Assembly: GCF_019097595.1 (NCBI RefSeq)
Contig: NC_080731.1
Span: forward strand, 19,874,866-19,938,865
Origin: Hemibagrus wyckioides
Lineage: Eukaryota; Chordata; Actinopteri; Siluriformes; Bagridae
DNA: 64,000 nt
Reading direction: 5' to 3'
The stretch's first letter is position 1. Every line of letters begins with the position of its first letter. A program made the translations under genes and the position numbers. Positions 45,889 through 57,469 of this stretch are shown here, one piece after another. The notes beneath the pieces were generated by a model that saw only the letters and a list, made by a program, of their open reading frames with translations, searched no databases and was not told where the DNA came from.

Positions 45889-47266
45889 CAGGGGCATATC
45901 TAGGATTTGAAAACATCAGGGGCTGAGTCCGAAACATCAGGGGCTACTTAGGGAGAGGGAGTAAGCAAGAATAACACGTTTTGTAAGAGCATTTTTACAT
46001 AATATTGTTTATTAATAAACACAAATTAACACAAACAGTATGCAACTTTAGAAAATTTAATTCAATCTTTTTTCTGACTCCTCCCATCATTTCAGTCTTG
46101 CTACTAAAAAAGGAGTTCATTAAAGTCATTACATTTTCTCTCACACAAGTACCATGTAATATTATCTCTTTTACAGCTGGTGTGTGTAGCAGTGCCGTGT
46201 AGATCCTTTATTATTATTATTATTTAACAATAATTTATATTATACATGCACCTCTTATTTCATTCCTGATTTATGCTGCCACTACTGTACGAATTATTCT
46301 TTGTTTATTTTTAATTTTTTACAGCCTTCTCTTATTGCTCGCTCATTTTCTCATCTCTCCTGCTGCTTGTATCTTGTCTACTTTATGCTCTTGGTGACTT
46401 TTCTATACTGTTTCTTTGAGGGTGGAATCATCAGAGAGTATCTCCGAGACTGGACATGAGTAAAACGGACAGTTACCATACGAGTATTTATAGAGCTGAG
46501 ACTTCCTTTATCAATAGACAGAACAGCTGAATGATGGAGTCTGTTCTGGTCCATTGTTCCCCTAAGTCATGTCTGTATTTTAACTTAAATACTGCATTAG
46601 TTGAATAATAGAAAGTCATGATGTTCAGACTGTAATGTCTTAGTGCTTTAACACTTTATATTTTATTTAGATCTATCTTTAGGATTATTTAATTTAAGGC
46701 TTTTGTAGGTCTTGGGAATGGAATAATATTCTAAAGGGTCCTATATGTCAGGGGTTTTCAGAATCAGGGACAGTGGGCCTCCTTTTTGACACAACATACA
46801 TTTGTTAGTGTAAAATTACCTAACTAATTACCTAATTAATTAACTGTGTAAAATTAAATATTAGAAGTTAGACTTTTATCTGAATAATAAGATTGTTGTG
46901 TTTTCTGACATTTTTATTGCTGTCCCGCTCAAGGGCTGTAAGGTGTTTTAGTCACGTGGTGTGAAAATGGAGCTGTACAGACCGATAGATGTAGGACATT
47001 AAAGTATCGTGAGAGTGGTTCTAGAGCATATTCGAGTGCACTCTCTCATGGTATTTTGGTGTGTGTGTGTGTGTGTGTGTGTGCACGCTGAGAGAGATGT
47101 CAGTCAAAATCGCGTACAGTAAACGGCAACAGTGCTCAACTAAAACGATCAACATTTACTTAATGCCTCTACACTCCAGTGGCAAAATTCGGGATAAAAC
47201 ATTTGGGGCTAGATTAAAATCATCCAGGGCTCGAGCCCCGAATGAATAGCCCTAGCAACGCCCCTG
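45889..47266. mobile_element. Non-autonomous hAT-like element
   Basis: Bounded by CAGGGGCATATCTAGGATTT on the left and the complement of CAGGGGCGTTGCTAGGGCTA on the right, with GGGGCT repeats just inside both ends. CAGGGGC-type termini suit the hAT superfamily, but the 8-bp flanks (AGATACAC / GTTCCCAC) do not match, so no target duplication is shown. About 1.38 kb with no transposase frame. Confidence 0.65.
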
Positions 47267-47274
47267 GTTCCCAC

Positions 47275-47580
47275 CATGGTCAGCTTCCTCTTTAGGAGTT
47301 CCTGTCCCAATTTGTGCGAAGTAAAAAATTGTCGCATATGATGTTGTGTCCACTGAGTCCTTGAGTCATGTCCAGGGCAACTCTCATTCCATGGCTCTTC
47401 TCAAGGGCTTCTCCATCAGGTTTCCCTGTGTAGACTTGTTGCAGTTCCAAGCATACGAGGAAGTGGCATCACAGCCCAGATATTTAATCCAATATTTTTT
47501 GCAGATTTAGATGGTATATACTGCCTAACAGGGGCAACGACCCCAAAATGGCATCAATTGCTCATCCATGGTTACATTAG
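47275..47580 (-). pseudogene. piggyBac (PGBD4-like) transposase fragment
   Basis: The minus strand encodes NVTMDEQLMPFWGRCP, matching the VDEQ(M)xPFRGRCP core motif of piggyBac/PGBD transposases. In shifted frames it then gives CDATSSYAWN, HGMRVALDMTQGLSGHN-like and KLTM pieces. Stops and frameshifts are frequent, and the hAT-like element abuts it. Assigned from established knowledge of the family. Confidence 0.75.
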
Positions 47581-47894
47581 GCACACACACACACACACAC
47601 ACAAACATAGAAACAGCTGGCCCAGACAGGAGGAGGATAGGTACACAGGACCTACAATTTCCACACTTTTATTAGCCCAGGGTCCAGTGGAGCCGAACAT
47701 CCTGTATGTAATATAAATGTGTAGGGGGAGTGTACAGTGTGTGGTCATTGAAAATGTGTTCTGATATATGTTCTTCACAGAAAATGACCCAAGGCCAATG
47801 AGTTTGAGTTTGAAAAAATAATCAATCATATCATTTTTCTTTTGATAAACACCGTATAAGGGTTAAAACACAATTAAAGTGTTTTTATTGAGTA

Positions 47895-47930
47895 AATCAG
47901 TGTTTGTGTGTGTGTGTGTGTGTGTGTTTC

Positions 47931-47965
<35 letters not shown>
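47895..47965. repeat. (TG)n and (AG)n microsatellites
   Basis: A GT run (47903-47928) and an AG run (47938-47965) downstream of gene C, where gene B has its final 3' UTR exon. That exon is not found here. Confidence 0.93.
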
Positions 47966-47968
<3 letters not shown>

Positions 47969-48094
47969 CAGAGGAAGAATGGAAAGTGACTTGCTATGAC
48001 ACCATCACAGACCATTTTTACTTAAAAGGTTTCCCCTAAAATTTTTCATCATGTCTTACTCTCTCAGTTCAGCAGGAAGACACACAGTCACACT

Positions 48095-49767
48095 TTAAGA
48101 CTTGTCAGAGGAAGAATCTAATTCAGAAGATGGAGCAGGTTTGAAGCCTGAAACACAGATGATGGACAGACAGTTATTTATCAGTTTATCGGTTCAGATT
48201 AAAAACAAGCAAAATATTCATCAAATCTCCTTGAAGAATTAGAAAGTGTAAATCTGTTCTCTGAAAACTTCACATCTGCCTCCTTCCTCCTCTCACCAGA
48301 GTTCTTCCTCTTCCAGACCATAATTCCAGCAACAACGGCAACGAGAACAACGAGAGCCACGAGAACACCAACGATGATAGGCATCAGTCCTCCACCTGTT
48401 AAATCAGCACAGAGTCTTTATTATCTGCTGCATCAGGAAATCAGATTTATTGTTTATACTGTATGTGGAGTTGATCAGGACCTTTTGGTACTTCTAGCAC
48501 TAACTCCTCCTTCAAGCTGCTGTGCTGAATCACGCAGGTGTAGGTGTGTTTCTGCAGATCCTCAGCTGGGACTTTCAGAATGCTTCTCTTCTGGAAGCTT
48601 CCATCCTGGTTGGGTAACGTCTCTCTGAGCTCCACGTCCTCGTTCACGTCCTCTCCGTCCTTCCTCCAGGAGATCATCACCTCTTTGGGGAAGAAACCTG
48701 TAGCGTGACACACCACCTCTGGAGAAGGCGAGTGTTTCTGGATCACTGATGCTGTAGGAGGATCTGCAGAGACACACAGAGACAGAAATATGAAAAGTCT
48801 CTTCTGTTCTTCATGTAGAAACTCCTCATGTGAACCCTGATGAGGAATAATCTGTATTCCTGCTGAGGACGTTCTTCATCAAGTTTCCACCAGTTTATGT
48901 TTTAGTGAAGATGGAGACACTGGAATGGTTTCTGCAGGAAAGGAGGAAAGTTTACAGCAGAAACGTTTAAGCTTCATCACGCTGTTAAAGAGCATCTGCT
49001 GTGAGCAGAACAGGAGACAGTAAACAGCATCTTCATCACTTTCTCATCATCATCATCATCACTCTTTAAAGTGTTTCTAAACTGTTAGAATTAAAACTTC
49101 ATAAAACAAGTTTCATCTACTATTTGCGCTTCGTTCTTCACTTTCGTCTGAAAAGTCTTTCTCTGTTTAACTGAAATAAAACATCACTGTTCTTCTGAAA
49201 TATTTTTGGTGTTTGGTGTAAATACACTTCACTATAATTATTAATAAAGTTGTAAAATGTTTTCTGTAAATCAAACACACACTGATGGATTTTATTTCAC
49301 ATGAATGAACTCAAAACATTCTCTGTTTACTGAGAGAGACGTGAAAGTGCTGCATCTTTCAAGCAGGAAAATCAAGATAACAGATTGGTGAGAGACAGAG
49401 AGAGGGGGTGGAGCTTCCAGGGGGCCAGAAGTGTCAATCATTCCAGATGGGTGTCTGGATTCTCTCTGGTTTGGTGTTTACTGAAGGGTTAAAGGGATTG
49501 TTGTGTGAGTTTGAGAGAGAACTCAGAGCAGCAGACTCTAATCTCAGAACACAGAGCTGCTACAGAAAACGTGGAAAAGTCGTCAGCTCTGTAAAGAACA
49601 CCAGGAAAAGTCACTTTACACACTGAACTATCTGAAGATAGTACAGATTTTAAAGAATAAACTCATTTTACATTTAGAGATTTAAATAACCAGACCACAG
49701 GAGAAGAGTGTGTGTGTGTGTGTGTGTGTATGTGTGTGTATGTGTGTGTATGTGTGTGTGTGTGTGT

Positions 49768-49799
<32 letters not shown>

Positions 49800-50212
49800 T
49801 TGTTTATATTCTCATTCATTCATTAGCTGCAGTTTCACTCTGTACTCTTCTCCTCCTCCTCTCCCTCCTGTATATCTGTGTGTGCGCGTGTGTGTGTGTG
49901 TGTGTGTATGTTACACTAACAGATCATACACTTTACCTTTCCTCTCCAGAGTCTCTCTGCTGAAAGACATGTACATCTTTAACCAGTCAATACACTCATA
50001 CTCCAGGAAGCTCTTCCAGTCATTATTAAAGCCAGGATCATTATCCCACTTGTTCTTGGTGATCAGAGCTTGAGGTTTAGGAGCGATCCATGTGAAAGTT
50101 TTCAGATCAAAAATGAGGAAATCTTCTCCATCATAACCGTCCTGTCTATATCCTCTAGTGGTGTTGTCATCATGGAGCTCACAGCCAAACATCTGCTGCA
50201 TTGTGTGAACTC

Positions 50213-50247
<35 letters not shown>

Positions 50248-53200
50248 TCCAGAGGTGAGTGTGATGAGGTTTAGCTGAGGTCCATCTACATTCTGCACTC
50301 AAACACCTGTCACAGGACACACAGAGCCAGAACACAAATATTGACTGTGATATATGCCTGTTCCATATTTGACTTCGAGTTTTGGTTTGTGTTTCGGTTT
50401 TGGTATCAGTGTTTGTTTTCCGGTTTTGACCTTTCTGAATCGTTTTCTTGTTTACGATTATTGCCTGCCGTCTTAATAAAGATCTGCACATGGATTCTAA
50501 CGCTCCCACATCCAACAAGGCCTTACAGGATGCTTCGCCTAACATGAGTCCAGCAAATCTGCAAGCGGTGTTATGGCGACAGGGAGTCCTCCTCCATGCC
50601 TATCAAGCGGAAGTGGATTCACCGAAAGCCGCTAACCAGCAACTCCAGCAACAGCCATAGAACCAAGCAGCCGCCGCAGCACCCACACCTTCACCACGCA
50701 GTGAGTTACCGCGTTTTGCCCTGTCTGAGAAGTTTGATGGATCCGCCGATCGCTGCCGGGGGTTTCTGCATCAATGTGATAACTTCTTCGCGCAGCAACT
50801 GGAAATATGTGGCAACAAAAGAACCAGGTGTGCCTTCATACTATCACAGCTAACGGGTAAAGCACTGGACTGGGCAGCGGCAGTTTGGGACTCAGACCCT
50901 CAAGTTAAGTCGTCTGCCAACTACTTTGCTAATCTGATAAGGGAGGTGTTCGAATACCCGGCGGGGGGTAAAAACATTTCCGTACAACTGCTCAATTCGC
51001 ATCAGGGGTCGGACACAGCTGCGGATTTCGCTATTAAATTCCACATGCTGGCAGCTCAGTCAGGGTGGAATGCGACAGCTCTTATGGCGGTGTTTCACGA
51101 GGGGCTCAACCCAGACCTGAAAGCTGAAATGGCATACCAACGTGACGCTGTCGCAATACATCTCTACCGCCATCTGACTTGACAACCTGCGCCGCCAACA
51201 CAGACCTCCAGCCTCCACCTCACATTCCACACCCCATCATATGATGCATATCCACTACCCTTGAGAGGATCCTTCAGAACTCATGCAGCTGGGAAGGGCT
51301 CGTGTTACTGAGGAAGAGCGCGAATGCCGCAGTAAGCTCAGTCTCTGCTTCTACTGTGATAAACCAGGCCACAGAGTGTTTCAATGCCCTGAGAAACCAT
51401 CCACGTCACAGGTAGAGACTATTAAGCCGTTGTCCAAAGTTTCACTGCCGGCTTTTCTGCTCCATGCTAATTCTTGCTTCTCTATCACAGCACTAATTGA
51501 CTCTGGCTCGGCGGTCAACCTCATAGACTGTAACCTGGTAAGAGAGCTCCACCTTCCCACCATTCCATGCACCCCGCCTCTGAGATTGACCACCATTAAT
51601 GATCAGCCCATTGGGGAGGGCCTCCCTTCTCACCAAACTCTGCTTATGGACTTACAAATCAGATTATTCCATCACAAAAGACTTACATTTTTTGTTATCT
51701 CTTCTCCATCCAACCCCGTGGTCCTGGGCCTCCCCTGGCTGCAGCTTCATCACCCTCACATATCCTGGAGGGATGGAGAAATACTAAAGTGGTCCCCTTT
51801 CTCTGTGTTCAGAACTGTTTTCATGATCGTACTCCACTTCCATGTTTGTCTATATCCATAGAGAGCCCTGTATCATCCAGCCTGATTTCACTCCCTAAGG
51901 AATACCATGACCTATGGGAGGTTTTCAGTAAAGAAAAAGCCACTAAGTTGCCACCACACAGACCTTGGGACTGTGCCTTAGAACTCCTTCCCAACACCAT
52001 GCCACCTAAGAGTTGAGTCTACCCTCTCTCTATCCCTGAGAAAAAAGCCATGGAGGAATACATAGAGGAGGCTCTCGCTGCAGGATATATCTGACTCCAT
52101 CACTGTGCCATACCTGTCATGGGCATGCCAACCTCAGCCGCGCCCCCGCGCTCCCAATCACCGGACTTTTAATTGCATCACCTGCACTCAATTTCACGGT
52201 GCCTATTTAAAGCGCTCTTTCGCTGAGGGCAGTGGCGAGTATTAAGACTGTTGACGTTAGGTGCAGTAAGTTCTTTTCTAGCCTGAGTTTAGTATACCTG
52301 TCTGCCTGCTTTGCATTTTTGCCTGCCTGCTTTAGTTTCATTTCAACCTGAGTTACGCTCTGTCTTCTGCCTGCTTGTGTTCAATAAAAGTGGCATTGGA
52401 TTTGCTCTCGGTCTCCTGAGTGTGTTGTGACAATACCCCTATCTTCTCCCATTAGTCCCAGTGGCTCTCGAACTGCTACACGGAGCTAAAGTGTTCACCA
52501 AACTCAACCAGCGCAGTGCCTATAACCTGATCAGGATAAAGGATGGAGATGAGTGGAAAACAGCATTTCACACCACGCATGGACATTAAGAATATTTAGT
52601 CATGCCCTACGGACTCGCCAATGCCCCAGCAGTGTTCCAGTCCCTGATAAATGAGGTGTTCAGAGATATGCTCCATAGACATGTCATTGCTTACTGTATA
52701 TCGATGATATCCTGATCTACTCTACTGACCTTGAACAACATATTTCCCATGTTCAAGCAGTTCTCAGCCACCTCGCACAGCACAATCTCTTTGTGAAGTT
52801 GGAGAAATGCGAATTTCACAACCCATCCGTTACCTTTCTGGGGTATGTGATCTCGCAGAGTGGAGTGGAGATGGACCAGACCAAAATGTCAGCCATCATG
52901 TTCTGGGCAGAGCCCACCAATATAAAGGGACTACAGCCATTCCTGGGGTTCTCAAACCTTTATTGCTGGTTCATTCATAACTATAGTACCATAGCCAGCC
53001 CATTGACTTTGTTATTGAAGGGGAAGCCACAAAAACTGAGATTAACGGACCAAGCCAGAACAGCTTTCCAGAGACTTAAGCAGAGCTTCTCTTCTGTCCC
53101 CATACTCTGTCACCCATGACTGGATTTACCATTCACCATGGAGGTGGACGCTGCTAACAGCAGATAGGTGCAGTACATTCCCAGCACCAGCCAGTCTGGA

Positions 53201-56064
53201 AAACTGCACCCATGCGCTTTCTTTTCCCGTAAGCTAACACCGGCCGAGATAAACTATGATGTGGGGAATCGGGAGCTACTCACTATGAAAGCCGCTCTGG
53301 AAGAATGGAGACATGGGTTGGAGGGGGCCAATCACCCATTCCTGATTCTGACCGATCACTGTAATCTTGCCTACTTCTGTGAAACGTCTTAATCCACGCC
53401 AAGCCAGGTGGGCCCTGTTCTTCTCACGATTCAAGTTCTCTGTCTCTTATCATCCCGGTTCCAAGAATGGGAAAGCAGACGCTCTCTCCAGAATTCATGA
53501 GATAATTGAGCCACCTGCACGCCCAGAAACCATCCTCCCACTCTCTGTCCTGGTAGCCCCGATACACTGGGACATATTCAGTGAGACAGAACAAGCCCAC
53601 TCATCTGAAGCTCCACCCCCGAACTGTCCACCGTCCAAGTTATATGTGCCCACCACGTTTCGTCCGAGAGTTATTTGGTGGACCCACAAAAGCCCCAGCA
53701 TGTGCCACCCAGGCATACATCGAACCACCCAGTTACTACGCCAGAGGTTCTGTTGGCCTTCTCTCAACCGAGACACGGAGAGGTTTGTCCGATCATGTTC
53801 CGTCTGTGCCCAATCCTGAACAGGCTGCCACCTACCCGAAGGCCTATTAGAACCACTACCCATCCCACATCAACCGTGGTTTCTCATTTCCACAGACTTT
53901 CTCACGGACCTCCCCAAATCTCAGGGTTTTATGACAGTAATGGTAGTGATTTCCCGGATTTCTAAAGCCTGTAAGTTAATCCCCATGAAGGGCTTACCTA
54001 CATCCATGGAAACCACCCAAGCTATATTTCAAAACGTGTTCCATAATTATGGCCTTCCTGGGGACATTGTCTCGGATTGGGGCACACAGTTTACCGCCAG
54101 AGTGTGGCTGGAGTTTTGTAAGCAGCTGGGGATTAATGTCAGTCTTAGCTCAGGATATCACCCCCAGTCCAACAGCCATGCTGAGCGCCTTAATCAAGAA
54201 CTAGGGAGGTTCCTAAGGGCGTATTGAGCAGAGAGCAGCACCGGTGGAGTGAGTTTCTCTCATGAGCTGAATATGCTCAGAATTCCTTACTCCACTCCTC
54301 CACGGGCTTAACTCCATTCCAATGTGTACTTGGTTATCAACCACCGTTGTTCCCATGGTCCAGAGAACCCTCTGACATCCCCACGGTGGATGATTGGTCT
54401 AGGCAAAGCCAAGAGGTCTGGGAGCAAGCCCATGTCCACCTTCAAAGGGCCATTAGGAGACAAGAAATTCAGGCCAAACGCTGGCGGTGCCCTCACCCAG
54501 CCTACTAGGTGGGTCAGAAGGTATGGCTCTCCACACGCAACCTGAAACTTAAATTACCCTGCCATAAACTCAGCCCCAAGTTCCTTGGCCCCTTCAAAAT
54601 TGTTCGTCAGATTAATCCTGTCTCATACCGCCTGGAGCTACCCACATGTTTTCGTATTTCACCAACCTTTCATGTGTCACTGCTCAAGTCCTGCCACGAG
54701 CCCCAAACCGCTAGCCCTGCTGCCCATGAACCACCCCCTCCCCTGGACATTGATGGTTCCCTCGCCTACTGAGTTCACACCATTCTCAACTCTCGTCATC
54801 GAGGTAACCACCTTCAATACATGGTGGACTGGGAGGGGTATGGCCCAGAGGAACGCTGCTAAGTTAATGTCGCCGACATCCTGGACCCTGCACTCATAGA
54901 AGAGTTTCACCGTAACTTCCTCCACAGGCCCGCTCCTCGCCCAAGGGGGCATCCTCGCCGTTGAACACCTGGAGGTGTTCCTAGAGAGGGGGGGTTCTGT
55001 CACAGGACATGCAGAGCCAGAACACCAGACGGAGCCATCGCCCGAATATTGACTGTGACTACCTACTTCCAGTTTATTCGGGTATTTATACAACGTGCTC
55101 CCTCAGCTCTACGCAAAGCATTGTTTTCGTGTGTTACCTGCCAACCCTTGTTATATCTACTGTCTAGTTTGCCGAGTGTATGACCCTGTTGCCTGTTCCA
55201 TATTTGACTTTGAGTTTCGGTTTGTGTTACAGTTTCAGTGATTGTTTTCCGGTTTTGACCTTTCTGCCTTGTTTTCTCTTTTACGATTATTGCCTGCTGT
55301 CTTAATAAAGATCTGCATATGGATTCTAACGCTTCCGTGTCCGACGAGTCCTTAAAACACCACGCTTTACTCCTCATTAAGTTCTTCATCAGTCACACAC
55401 TTACATCTCATTTACACTCAATTTCTATTTCATTTCTATTTCTATCTCTTTATTTTTTTAGTGTGATTTTCTCTCATATTAAAGACAGAAGATTTACTTC
55501 TTTATCTTTACACTGATCAGGACTGATGAGTTTAGAAAGTGACACACCTTCAAAGTGTGTGTGTGTGTGTGTGTGTGTTTACCTCCAGTCTGATTAAAGC
55601 GCTGCATTAGTGTAGCTACATGGGCTTTGTAGAACTCCTGATGTTCATTCCCGATCTGTGTGAGTCTGTTCCAGTGATCTGGATCATCAGCATGTATCCA
55701 CTCCATCTTTATAACTTCTCTCCTCTTACTGTCGTAGTAGCCAAACTGCTCTCCATCCACCTGACCCACAGCAGTGAATTCTGGGAAATTTATTCCAGGT
55801 GTAACTGCAGTGTAGAAATACTGCAGCGAGTGTGTGACTGTAAAAGTGTAAAAACACACATTAACACTAACTCAACACACACACACACACACACACATTA
55901 ACACTAACTCAACACACACACACACACACACATTAACACTAACTCAACACACACACACACACACACATTAACACTAACTCAACACACACACACACACACA
56001 CACATTAACACTACATCACTAACTCAACACACACACACACACACACACACATTAACACTAACTC

Positions 56065-56097
<33 letters not shown>

Positions 56098-57091
56098 TAA
56101 CACTACATCACTAACTCAACACACACACATTAACACTACATCACTAATTCAGCACACACACATTAACACTACATCACTAACTCAACACACACACACACAT
56201 TAACACTACATCACTAACTCAACACACACACACATTAACACTACATCACTAACTCAACACACACACACACATTAACACTACATCACTAACTCAACACACA
56301 CACACACATTAACTCTACATCACTAACTCAACACACACACACACACACATTAACACTACATCACTAACTCAACACACACACACACACATTAACACTACAT
56401 CACTAACTCAACACACACACACACATTAACACTACATCACTAACTCAACACACACACACACATTAACACTACATCACTAACTCAATAAACACTGGAAAAA
56501 ACTGTAAAGCTGAAAAATATACATTCATCTGTGCCTTTAAATCTTTCATCAACTTTATATTCAGTAATAATAAGAAAAGATCACAAAATCACACAATTAA
56601 TTAGAAATCAGAACAGCACATATAAAAAGTCTCTTTTGTGGAACATCAGTATGTTAAATCCAAATAAAGAAATAAAACTGTAATAAATCCCACTTCATCT
56701 GTATTTATTCTCTTATTTGGATTTTCTCTCCAGTTTGTAATAAATCCCACTTCATCTGTATTTATTCTCTTATTTGGATTTTCTCTCCAGTTTGCCCTCC
56801 ATCATCCTACTGTAAGGACTAAACCCTGAATGTTGTCACTGCTGCCCCCGAACCTCCTACCATCTGAAATGTCTGATTATAGTAGCAGTGAGGGAGAAGT
56901 GAAGAAAAAAGAGTGAGAGAAAGAAATAAACTAAACACTTCCATGATGAAATGAGACAGAAATGACAGCAAGAACAGTAAAAGTCAGGAGATTAAAATCA
57001 GCAGATGGTGTTGTTAGGATTGTGGAGATGAATATTTAAATGAGGAGTGACGTCACACGCGCAGAAATTACTCTCACCGTCATACCACAAG

Positions 57092-57147
<56 letters not shown>

Positions 57148-57354
57148 GTGTGTATTTCTGTTGTACAGAGTGATTTATTTCTTTATTTCCTGTATTATTT
57201 CTGTGTAACTTTATCAGATTTGACTCTTATCACAGCTTTAGTGTTAAACTTTAATATTAGAGAGTAAATAAATGTAGTAAAGACAGTAAACATTACAGAA
57301 CTCACCTGCTGATGAAAGATGAAGAGAACAGGTGAAGAAAACCAGAGTCTTCAT
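48095..57354 (-). CDS. MHC class I gene C, complete, with retroelement in intron 2
   Basis: Six coding exons on the minus strand: signal 57354-57306; alpha-1 55837-55583; alpha-2 50212-49937; alpha-3 48763-48482; transmembrane 48395-48297; tail 48147-48095. All junctions are GT-AG in phase 1; 337 residues. Signal identical to genes A and B. The alpha-1 exon is 255 nt, 3-4 codons shorter than A or B. Groove: Tyr7 (LQYFYTA) and the Thr143-Lys146-Trp147 motif (ITKNKW) are kept, Arg84-equivalent kept in QRFNQT (glycosylation sequon), Tyr171 kept; Tyr59-equivalent is His (DPDHW) and Tyr159-equivalent Phe. Cys pairs in alpha-2 and alpha-3 are intact. Tail is [17 protein letters not shown]. Exon 4 shows no nucleotide difference from gene B. 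Intron 2 contains a ~5 kb antisense Ty3/gypsy element. Lineage (possibly teleost L) not verified. Confidence 0.93.
48793..49936. other. Enlarged intron 3 of gene C with (TG)n tract
   Basis: Gene B intron 3 is ~170 bp; here it is ~1.17 kb. Homology to gene B ends at about 48792. The extra DNA is unique apart from an interrupted TG/TATG microsatellite at about 49708-49800 and a second one near 49880-49905. A 72-codon plus-strand frame at 49408 has no recognised features. Confidence 0.7.
50490..51400 (+). pseudogene. gag of the Ty3/gypsy element
   Basis: ATG at 50490 ([10 protein letters not shown]). A stop at about 50658 and frame changes interrupt the capsid part ([34 protein letters not shown]), and a stop follows at ~51180. 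The nucleocapsid CCHC zinc knuckle [14 protein letters not shown] is at 51346-51387 in another frame. Structural protein gene, non-functional in this copy. Confidence 0.85.
51401..54964 (+). pseudogene. pol of the Ty3/gypsy element
   Basis: Protease with the DSG active site ([13 protein letters not shown], ~51499). Reverse transcriptase is split by a solo LTR; its YIDD catalytic box is at 52697-52708, just after a one-base frameshift. RNase H ([18 protein letters not shown]) reaches to ~53390. Integrase has an HHCC finger ([21 protein letters not shown], ~53706-53812) and core with DFLTDL, SDWG (usually SDRG) and [11 protein letters not shown]-terminal chromodomain-like block ([11 protein letters not shown], ~54820) ends at a TGA at 54962-54964. 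Numerous stops and shifts: dead. Confidence 0.87.
52115..52432 (+). mobile_element. Solo LTR inside the Ty3/gypsy RT gene
   Basis: A 318-bp insertion starting TGTCATGGGCATGCC and ending GTGTTGTGACA (5'-TG...CA-3') is flanked by identical 5-bp repeats ATACC (52110-52114 and 52433-52437). It contains AATAAA at 52383-52388 and splits the reverse transcriptase coding region. It is unrelated to the host element's own LTRs. Confidence 0.93.
55862..56481. repeat. CA-rich minisatellite in gene C intron 1
   Basis: About 17 units of the TTAACACTACATCACTAACTC-(CA)n type; the first few lack the ACATC part. Intermediate in size between gene B (few units) and gene A (~3.4 kb). Confidence 0.95.
56681..56793. 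repeat. 57-bp tandem repeat, two copies
   Basis: Two units beginning TAATAAATCCCACTTCATCT, the same repeat that has three copies in gene A intron 1. Confidence 0.92.
57091..57147. repeat. (AAT)n microsatellite in gene C intron 1
   Basis: About 18 AAT units just downstream of exon 1, matching the tracts in genes A and B. Confidence 0.96.
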
Positions 57355-57469
57355 CACTGCTCTGCAGTGCAACATTATTCAGTGCCTGTTCCAGTGACAC
57401 ACCAAACACACACTAAACACTAAATCTCTTATTTACTGAATCGATTAAGAAATCTAACTCCACTTTAAC

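Larger units (their letters stand above)
50308..55370 (+). mobile_element. Ty3/gypsy chromodomain LTR retrotransposon
   Basis: Inserted in gene C intron 2, antisense to the gene. Right LTR 54998-55318 (starts TGTCACAGGACATGCAGAGC) is preceded by a purine tract AGAGAGGGGGGG. Left LTR 50308-50489 matches it but lacks ~140 internal bp. Domain order gag, protease, RT, RNase H, integrase, chromodomain is that of the Ty3/gypsy chromovirus group. After the right LTR the sequence continues with a second gag start (ATGGATTCTAACGC, 55319) for ~50 bp before host DNA resumes. The copy is broken by frameshifts, stops and a solo-LTR insertion. Confidence 0.92.

Noticed and set aside
45889..47266. Autonomous hAT gene
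   Set aside because: Terminal repeats are present but no transposase motif is found on either strand, and no matching 8-bp target duplication.
49408..49626. 72-codon plus-strand frame
   Set aside because: Inside gene C intron 3, antisense, no recognisable motif or splice context.
53495..53863. Minus-strand frame in the Ty3/gypsy region
   Set aside because: Antisense shadow of the integrase coding region.
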